This document shows positions 13,837-17,980 of a DNA stretch of 17,980 bases, in pieces. Numbering within the stretch: position 1 is the first letter of the stretch; every line of letters begins with the position of its first letter. The stretch spans positions 1 through 17,980 of the forward strand of contig CAJUKY010000027.1 of the NCBI GenBank assembly GCA_910587055.1. The letters are read 5' to 3'. The notes below the pieces were generated by a model. It was not told where the DNA came from. It made no database searches and saw nothing but the letters and a program-made list of their open reading frames with translations. The position numbers were made by a program, and so were the translations under genes. This DNA comes from Candidatus Gastranaerophilales bacterium. Its GTDB lineage: Bacteria > Cyanobacteriota > Vampirovibrionia > Gastranaerophilales > Gastranaerophilaceae.

Positions 13837-15369
13837 TTAGATATATCCTTCATATTCATTTATAAGCCCTTCAAGGGTTATTGATAATTTATGAAAGCTG
13901 TATTCTGTTAAATTAAGGCTGAAAGAATTATAGCCTTTTTTTTCTGTGCCGAAGAATATTTCAGTGATAATATCAACCTTTGAAAAGCCCGGATAATTGA
14001 CGGTTAGACGCATCATTTTATCATCTTTTTGAAGTTCAAAAAATGATTGGTTGAAATCAACTTTTTTGTTGATATCTATAAAATAATGCTTTGCTTCAAC
14101 TTGATTTTTGAATTTGTCAAAAACAGGTGCTGTTACAAGCTCGCATTTCTTCTTAAATGCATGGCGGAATAAATTGGCATTTCTTTCTTCCTCTTCGCTT
14201 AATTCGCCGATTTCAACCTTGGGAAGTATAGGGTTTAATCTGGTTTGCATTCCTTCTTTTTTAAGTTCTTCAGTTAAAATATCCGACCTGCTTCTGGTTT
14301 TAATTGTATTGTTTACTGGTTTTTCATCAGGTTCTATTTTTAAAAGCGTATCACCTGCAAAACTTCCGGCATTTTCATTATCATCGCCCGCTTTTTTAAA
14401 AAGCCCCTGTTCTTCAAGATTTCTCTTTTCTTTAATATTTAATCTTCTTTCAATTAAATCTCTGTGCTCATGCTGCAAGGGCTTAGCAGGTTCTTCCGTC
14501 AAATTATCTTCAAGTATTTCATGTGCCACAAGAAGTGTATTTACCGTGCCTTTTGTTTTTTCAAAAGAATGTTCAAGCATTTTTTTAATTGTTTGAAAGT
14601 CTTTATCCTTGATTTCATAAACGCTTGCATTTATATTGGCATCAATTCCAAGATTGTTATTAATACGCTCAAATACTGCATATGCACCGTTTAATTTTGT
14701 TTTGGGCAGATAAATATAATATTTATCATCATGTCTTATTCCGACGGTATCATTTAACCTTGTTGATTTTTCAATTATTTCGCCAAGCGTATCTATACCT
14801 TTTGAAAGCGGGAATTTACTGTCAGGCCCCACAAGCATTAAGCATGCTTTATTTTTGTATTTAACGGCAGATTCAATTTCTGCATCAAGAAACTGCTCTG
14901 CATATTCTTCCGTGTAAAATCCTGTTTTATCCTGAATAATTTTAAGTTTTGTAAGAAAATTATTTTTTATATCCGTATTTAAATTAATTTCATTTTTCTG
15001 AATGCACCATATTACCCTGATTAAAAGTTCCCAGTCTGCAACCGGAGCTTTGATTATATCTGATATTCCGCAATCAAATGCATCAATTAAAAATTCTTTA
15101 GTGCAATCTTCAGAGTATAAAAGGATAGGAATATTGTTTAATAATTCAGCATGTTTTATATCTCTTATAGCATCAAGGCTGTCTTTGTTGTCGCCTCTGG
15201 CATGCACTATGATAACATTTGGCATAGTCTGGTTTAAAAAAGCTGCCGCATTTTCAAGATTTGTATCCACGATTTTATCCAAATCCCTTAACAATACAAG
15301 TTTTGATGAGATTAGATTTATTGCATCAAATTTATCTCCCACAATGGCTATAATGTTGTTAAAACTCAT
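13837..15369 (-). CDS. Degenerate receiver plus degenerate GGDEF protein
   Basis: A 510-residue protein built like a response-regulator diguanylate cyclase that has lost both active sites. Residues about 4-125 follow the receiver fold: the VIIVHARGD strand at 52-60 has His56 where the phospho-acceptor Asp should be, ILLYSED (82-88) carries Ser, and IIKAPV (105-110) keeps the conserved Lys. Residues about 143-290 follow the GGDEF fold: DKTGFYTEEYAEQFL for the D-x-LTGL-NRR entry, TRLNDTVGIRHDDKYYIYLP for R-x-D-x-x-G-R-GGDEF-x-x-LP, so GGDEF is HDDKY at 213-217. A charged linker (290-390) leads to an unrecognised ~110-residue C-terminal domain. It is probably a cytoplasmic signal-binding or scaffold protein rather than an enzyme. 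The ATG is immediately preceded by CGGAAG, with GGAG further up. Confidence 0.72.
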   Translation of the reverse strand: MSFNNIIAIVGDKFDAINLISSKLVLLRDLDKIVDTNLENAAAFLNQTMPNVIIVHARGDNKDSLDAIRDIKHAELLNNIPILLYSEDCTKEFLIDAFDCGISDIIKAPVADWELLIRVIWCIQKNEINLNTDIKNNFLTKLKIIQDKTGFYTEEYAEQFLDAEIESAVKYKNKACLMLVGPDSKFPLSKGIDTLGEIIEKSTRLNDTVGIRHDDKYYIYLPKTKLNGAYAVFERINNNLGIDANINASVYEIKDKDFQTIKKMLEHSFEKTKGTVNTLLVAHEILEDNLTEEPAKPLQHEHRDLIERRLNIKEKRNLEEQGLFKKAGDDNENAGSFAGDTLLKIEPDEKPVNNTIKTRSRSDILTEELKKEGMQTRLNPILPKVEIGELSEEEERNANLFRHAFKKKCELVTAPVFDKFKNQVEAKHYFIDINKKVDFNQSFFELQKDDKMMRLTVNYPGFSKVDIITEIFFGTEKKGYNSFSLNLTEYSFHKLSITLEGLINEYEGYI

Positions 15370-15411
15370 CTTCCGTTAATTACTCCGTAATTTCACTATC
15401 CTTTTTAGAAA

Positions 15412-15440
15412 AGAATACTATTAATTTACAAAAATGACAA
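15412..15440 (-). promoter_or_regulatory. Predicted promoter of the receiver/GGDEF gene
   Basis: On the minus strand TTGTCA (15435-15440, 5 of 6) and TATTCT (15412-15417, 4 of 6) lie exactly 17 bases apart, about 43 bases ahead of the ATG at 15369. Confidence 0.5.
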
Positions 15441-15454
15441 ATCTATAAAGTTTT

Positions 15455-15466
15455 GATAAGCTTATC
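15455..15466. repeat. 12-bp perfect palindrome GATAAGCTTATC
   Basis: A perfect palindrome lies 5 bases before the ATG of the glycosyltransferase gene and upstream of the divergent promoter. The position would suit an operator or a small hairpin occluding the start, but a single copy can occur by chance. Confidence 0.3.
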
Positions 15467-15471
15467 TTACT

Positions 15472-17166
15472 ATGAACAAGAAAAATATTTTTTATTTAAT
15501 TTTAATTGTAGCGGCCGCAATCCTTTTTAGAATCTGGCATCTGGATAAACCTGAGGGGATGTGGAATGATGAATATCTGACATGGAAAATTGCAAGCGCA
15601 AGATTTCCGACGGAATTTTTCGAAGGTTTAAAAAGTAATTGTCATGCCCCGCTTCACTACATTTATTTAAAACTCTGGATGTTAATCTTCCATGATTCTG
15701 ATAAATTTTTAAGGCTGTCATCGGTTATTCCCGGAGTTTTGGGGGTTATTACAATGTATTTTGTTTCCCTTGAGTATAAAAATAAAGAAGGAATATCAAC
15801 GGCACTTGCAGCAACAACACTTTGTGCCATAAGTTCCTTTTTAATATATTATTCTCAGGAAATAAGAATTTATTCGCTTTTATTTTTTATAACAACTTTA
15901 ACGCTTTTATTTGCGCTTAAAATATTTAACAATCCTTCAAAGAAAAATTTTGTACTATATTCTTTAATGTGTGTATTATTAATATTAACTCATACGATAG
16001 GTTTTGTTTTTGTATTATTTTCAACAGCGGCTCTTATGGTATTTGCAGTACCTAAAAAACAAACTGCAAGCTTTGCATTATTCAGTATTCTGGGTGTAAT
16101 TCTGCTTGCTTTACCTTTTATCCCGCTGATTGCAAATATTTTAATTAAAGGCGGATACTTTAGCCAGTGGTGGGCGCCGTTCAATTTTTCAAGAATATTT
16201 TTTGTATTAACCGATATCTTTTCACCCGTATTATGTGATACTTTTCATGTTTATAATACATTTGCCGATGCTTTTTATAAAAACGGTATTGTAAACCTCG
16301 GTTTTTTTACGTTTGCCTTAATTCCTTCGCTTATCGGGATTTTATGCTTTATAAACGGAGCTTTAAACCCCAAAAGAATGCAAGGGTACCTGCTGTCTGT
16401 TATCTTATGTACGGTGCTCACGGTTTTAATCGCTTCAATGGCAGGCAAAATAGTATTTGTTACAAAGTATTTAATTGAACTTGTTCCTCTTGTTATTCTT
16501 ATGACGGCTGACGGGTTTATATCCTTTAAATCAAAGGGGTTTAAAATTTCAATTGCAACAATTTTTATTGTTTTAAATTTATTCTATTTTATAGTCTCAG
16601 AAACATCTGCAGTAAGGCTTTTAAGAGAAGAAGGGCAAAGGCTTCCCGTTCTTGCGCTTAATGATATGGGCTTAAAAAAAAACGACAAAATTATATTTCT
16701 ATATTATCCAAAAAGATGGTTTTATAAATATATAGATTTGAATAATCCCGATAATGAGCCCTACAATAATGCTTCCGAGGTTACAAAGCACACTTACGCT
16801 TTTTATTTTGACGGGTGGTACCCGCAGCGTAAAGAACTTTATAAGGAAGGAAAAGAAAGGTTCCGCCCCATTTTTCTTAGCGATAGCAATAAGTATTTTG
16901 ATGACAGATTAAATTTAGAAGCTTTTAAATGGTTGAATAAGGGAGACAGACTTTTTGTTGTGGATTTAACTTCCGTAAGTTTTTTTCCTGAAAGCGTAGT
17001 GCACCAAATTGCAGAGAATGATGAAATCTACAAAACAACCCCGCTTTTATATATAGCTATGTCCTATGCGAAAAATTTTGTTTTAAATAAAGCGCACAGA
17101 GAACTTGACTATATAGGGCTTTATAATACCGGAGCATGGAGAATTTATGTATTTAAAAAGGCTTAA
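15472..17166 (+). CDS. GT39-like membrane glycosyltransferase
   Basis: A polytopic inner-membrane protein of the dolichyl-phosphate-mannose mannosyltransferase/ArnT superfamily (GT-C fold), expected to use a polyprenyl-phosphate sugar donor on the outer face of the inner membrane. The first transmembrane helix (6-23) is followed by the first-loop acidic motif MWNDEYLTW (30-38; Asp33, Glu34), then HAPLHYIYLKLW (59-69), the family's P-L-x-Y-x-x-x-x-x-W element, and YYSQEIRIYSLLF (126-138), corresponding to QEARMY. About ten hydrophobic spans reach residue ~380, and a soluble C-terminal domain of about 180 residues follows. Acceptor and sugar are not deducible; lipid A/LPS or protein glycosylation are possible. 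No Shine-Dalgarno sequence precedes the ATG at 15472, and the gene is transcribed alone. Confidence 0.82.
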   Translation: MNKKNIFYLILIVAAAILFRIWHLDKPEGMWNDEYLTWKIASARFPTEFFEGLKSNCHAPLHYIYLKLWMLIFHDSDKFLRLSSVIPGVLGVITMYFVSLEYKNKEGISTALAATTLCAISSFLIYYSQEIRIYSLLFFITTLTLLFALKIFNNPSKKNFVLYSLMCVLLILTHTIGFVFVLFSTAALMVFAVPKKQTASFALFSILGVILLALPFIPLIANILIKGGYFSQWWAPFNFSRIFFVLTDIFSPVLCDTFHVYNTFADAFYKNGIVNLGFFTFALIPSLIGILCFINGALNPKRMQGYLLSVILCTVLTVLIASMAGKIVFVTKYLIELVPLVILMTADGFISFKSKGFKISIATIFIVLNLFYFIVSETSAVRLLREEGQRLPVLALNDMGLKKNDKIIFLYYPKRWFYKYIDLNNPDNEPYNNASEVTKHTYAFYFDGWYPQRKELYKEGKERFRPIFLSDSNKYFDDRLNLEAFKWLNKGDRLFVVDLTSVSFFPESVVHQIAENDEIYKTTPLLYIAMSYAKNFVLNKAHRELDYIGLYNTGAWRIYVFKKA

Positions 17167-17187
17167 AGATTAATTCCTTAAGCCTTT
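17157..17187. terminator. Shared terminator hairpin between glycosyltransferase gene and clpP
   Basis: A perfect 10-bp stem AAAGGCTTAA (17157-17166, containing the glycosyltransferase stop codon) with TTAAGCCTTT (17178-17187), loop 11 bases. On the minus strand the stem ends in five Ts, so it serves clpP best. On the + strand the tail is only moderately T-rich (TTTAATATATTT). Confidence 0.65.
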
Positions 17188-17194
17188 AATATAT

Positions 17195-17225
17195 TTGACC
17201 GTAAATGCGGGTTGACCGTAAATGC
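17195..17225. repeat. Tandem direct repeat, 17-base period
   Basis: TTGACCGTAAATGC occurs at 17195-17208 and again at 17212-17225, separated by GGG (14 identical bases per 17-base unit). It lies between the terminator hairpin and the clpP stop codon and is not coding on either strand in any recognised gene. Confidence 0.8.
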
Positions 17226-17232
17226 AAAGATT

Positions 17233-17838
17233 TTAAGCATCTTCGCTTCTTATGATTTTATCAATCAAGCCGTATTCAAGAGCTTCTTCGGCCGTCATGA
17301 AATTATCGCGTTCCGTATCCTTTTTAATTCTTTCTACTTTTTGACCCGTATGTTCTGCAAGAAGCTCGTTTAACATTTTCTTCATGCGCAGAATTTCCTT
17401 AGCTTCAATTTCAATATCAGTTGCCTGACCTTTTGCACCCCCTAATGGCTGGTGTATCATAATTCTTGAATTCGGAAGAGCAAGCCTTTTGCCTTTTGTC
17501 CCGCCTGAAAGCAGGAATGCACCCATAGAGGCCGCATCGCCGAGACAAATTGTTGAAACATCGGATTTAATAAGCTTCATGGTGTCATAAATCGCCATAC
17601 CTGCCGTTATAACGCCGCCCGGGCTATTAATATAAAGCATAATATCTTTTTCGGAATTTTCTGAATCCAAAAGCAAAAGCTGTGCCACAATTGAATTTGC
17701 AACATCATCGTCAATTGCACTTCCTAAAAATATAATTCTTTCGCGAAGCAGTCTTGAGAAAATATCAAAACTTCTTTCACCCTTTGAAGAAGCTTCAATA
17801 ACCGTCGGTACATAGCTTAAAATTTGATAAGTATTCAT
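17233..17838 (-). CDS. clpP: ATP-dependent Clp protease proteolytic subunit
   Basis: Serine peptidase that forms the tetradecameric proteolytic chamber used by ClpX/ClpA/ClpC unfoldases in the cytoplasm. The catalytic triad is intact and correctly spaced: Ser104 in GDAASMGAFLL, His129 in MIHQPLGG and Asp178 in TERDNFM. The INSPGG oxyanion segment is at 70-75. The length of 201 is typical. The stretch LALPNSRIMIHQPLGGAKGQ and the following ATDIEIEAKEIL helix are very close to cyanobacterial ClpP as I recall it. The usual Gln before AASMG is Asp101, a tolerated position. clpP often sits between tig and clpX; clpX is not downstream here (the next gene is the convergent glycosyltransferase), and upstream lies beyond 17980. 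The Shine-Dalgarno AAGGA is 12 bases from the ATG, somewhat far. Confidence 0.96.
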   Translation of the reverse strand: MNTYQILSYVPTVIEASSKGERSFDIFSRLLRERIIFLGSAIDDDVANSIVAQLLLLDSENSEKDIMLYINSPGGVITAGMAIYDTMKLIKSDVSTICLGDAASMGAFLLSGGTKGKRLALPNSRIMIHQPLGGAKGQATDIEIEAKEILRMKKMLNELLAEHTGQKVERIKKDTERDNFMTAEEALEYGLIDKIIRSEDA

Positions 17839-17872
17839 AAAAAACTAATTCCTTATTTTTATTTTTAAATTT

Positions 17873-17878
17873 ATTATA
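17873..17878 (-). promoter_or_regulatory. Predicted -10 box of clpP
   Basis: A perfect TATAAT on the minus strand lies 35 bases upstream of the clpP ATG, leaving a leader of about 28 bases. No convincing -35 sequence stands 16-18 bases further up. This placement suggests clpP is transcribed on its own. The remaining bases to 17980 are AT-rich and hold no recognised gene. Confidence 0.38.
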
Positions 17879-17980
17879 CCTGAAATTTTTTTACTTTTAT
17901 TAAATTTTACTACAAAAATACTTCAAATTATTTAATTTTATAATGTTTGTTATACAATAAGAAACGGACTTGACGAATTA

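Noticed and set aside
14108..14596. A 162-residue Ser/Phe/Leu-rich frame on the + strand inside the receiver/GGDEF gene.
   Set aside because: Low-complexity complement of a Lys/Glu-rich coding region. The minus-strand frame has recognisable domain patterns, so this is a shadow.
17970..17975. TTGACG near the window end as a -35 box for a + strand gene.
   Set aside because: The matching -10 region and any downstream gene lie beyond the window, so it cannot be judged.
10..17980. Defence system, prophage, transposon or CRISPR array.
   Set aside because: No transposase, integrase, phage structural gene, Cas-like motif or regularly spaced repeat is visible on either strand.

Overview
This window looks like chromosomal DNA from an AT-rich, diderm (LPS-type) bacterium of the cyanobacterial side branch Vampirovibrionia/Melainabacteria, most likely a gut Gastranaerophilales. 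That placement is inference. It rests on four things: a GyrA whose N-terminus and GyrA-box region read like cyanobacterial GyrA; a ClpP and a KDPG-aldolase-like protein that also recall cyanobacterial homologues; outer-membrane genes (BamA with three POTRA domains, KdsD, KdsC) that demand a diderm cell; and an otherwise unplaced protein with the short N-terminal 'NFKG' signature that I associate with this group. No rRNA, tRNA, CRISPR, insertion sequence or phage module is visible. Sixteen genes fill the window, and no gap exceeds about 235 bases.

Layout. 1-2555: gyrA (+), start close to the window edge, closed by a strong intrinsic terminator. 2684-4701: a long hairpin, then bamA (-), with a recognisable promoter. 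4846-5553: a divergent sigma-70-like protein (+). 5580-6790: a translationally coupled pair of unrecognised membrane proteins (-). 6962-9387: leuA followed after 5 bases by a class A beta-lactamase-family gene (+). 9403-10341: a divergent KDPG-aldolase-like gene preceded, with no gap, by a small STAS-like protein (-). 10489-12039: kdsD-kdsC (+), two steps of Kdo synthesis. 12044-13363: a calpain-family cysteine protease with a GTG start (-). 13597-13800: a 67-residue hypothetical protein (+). 13837-15369: a degenerate receiver plus degenerate GGDEF protein (-). 15472-17166: a GT39-like membrane glycosyltransferase (+). 17233-17838: clpP (-), facing it across a shared terminator and a 17-base tandem repeat.

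How the genes fit together. Envelope biogenesis is the main thread: BamA inserts outer-membrane proteins, KdsD/KdsC supply Kdo for LPS, the GT39-like enzyme probably moves a sugar from a polyprenyl carrier, and the beta-lactamase-family protein would act outside the inner membrane. Housekeeping genes (gyrA, leuA, clpP) are interspersed as single units or pairs with frequent strand switches, as is common in cyanobacteria-like genomes. The least explained parts are the coupled membrane pair, the sigma-like protein, the calpain, the receiver/GGDEF pseudo-signalling protein and the STAS-like/aldolase pair. None is obviously a defence island or mobile element, and I do not see a clear new multi-gene system here.
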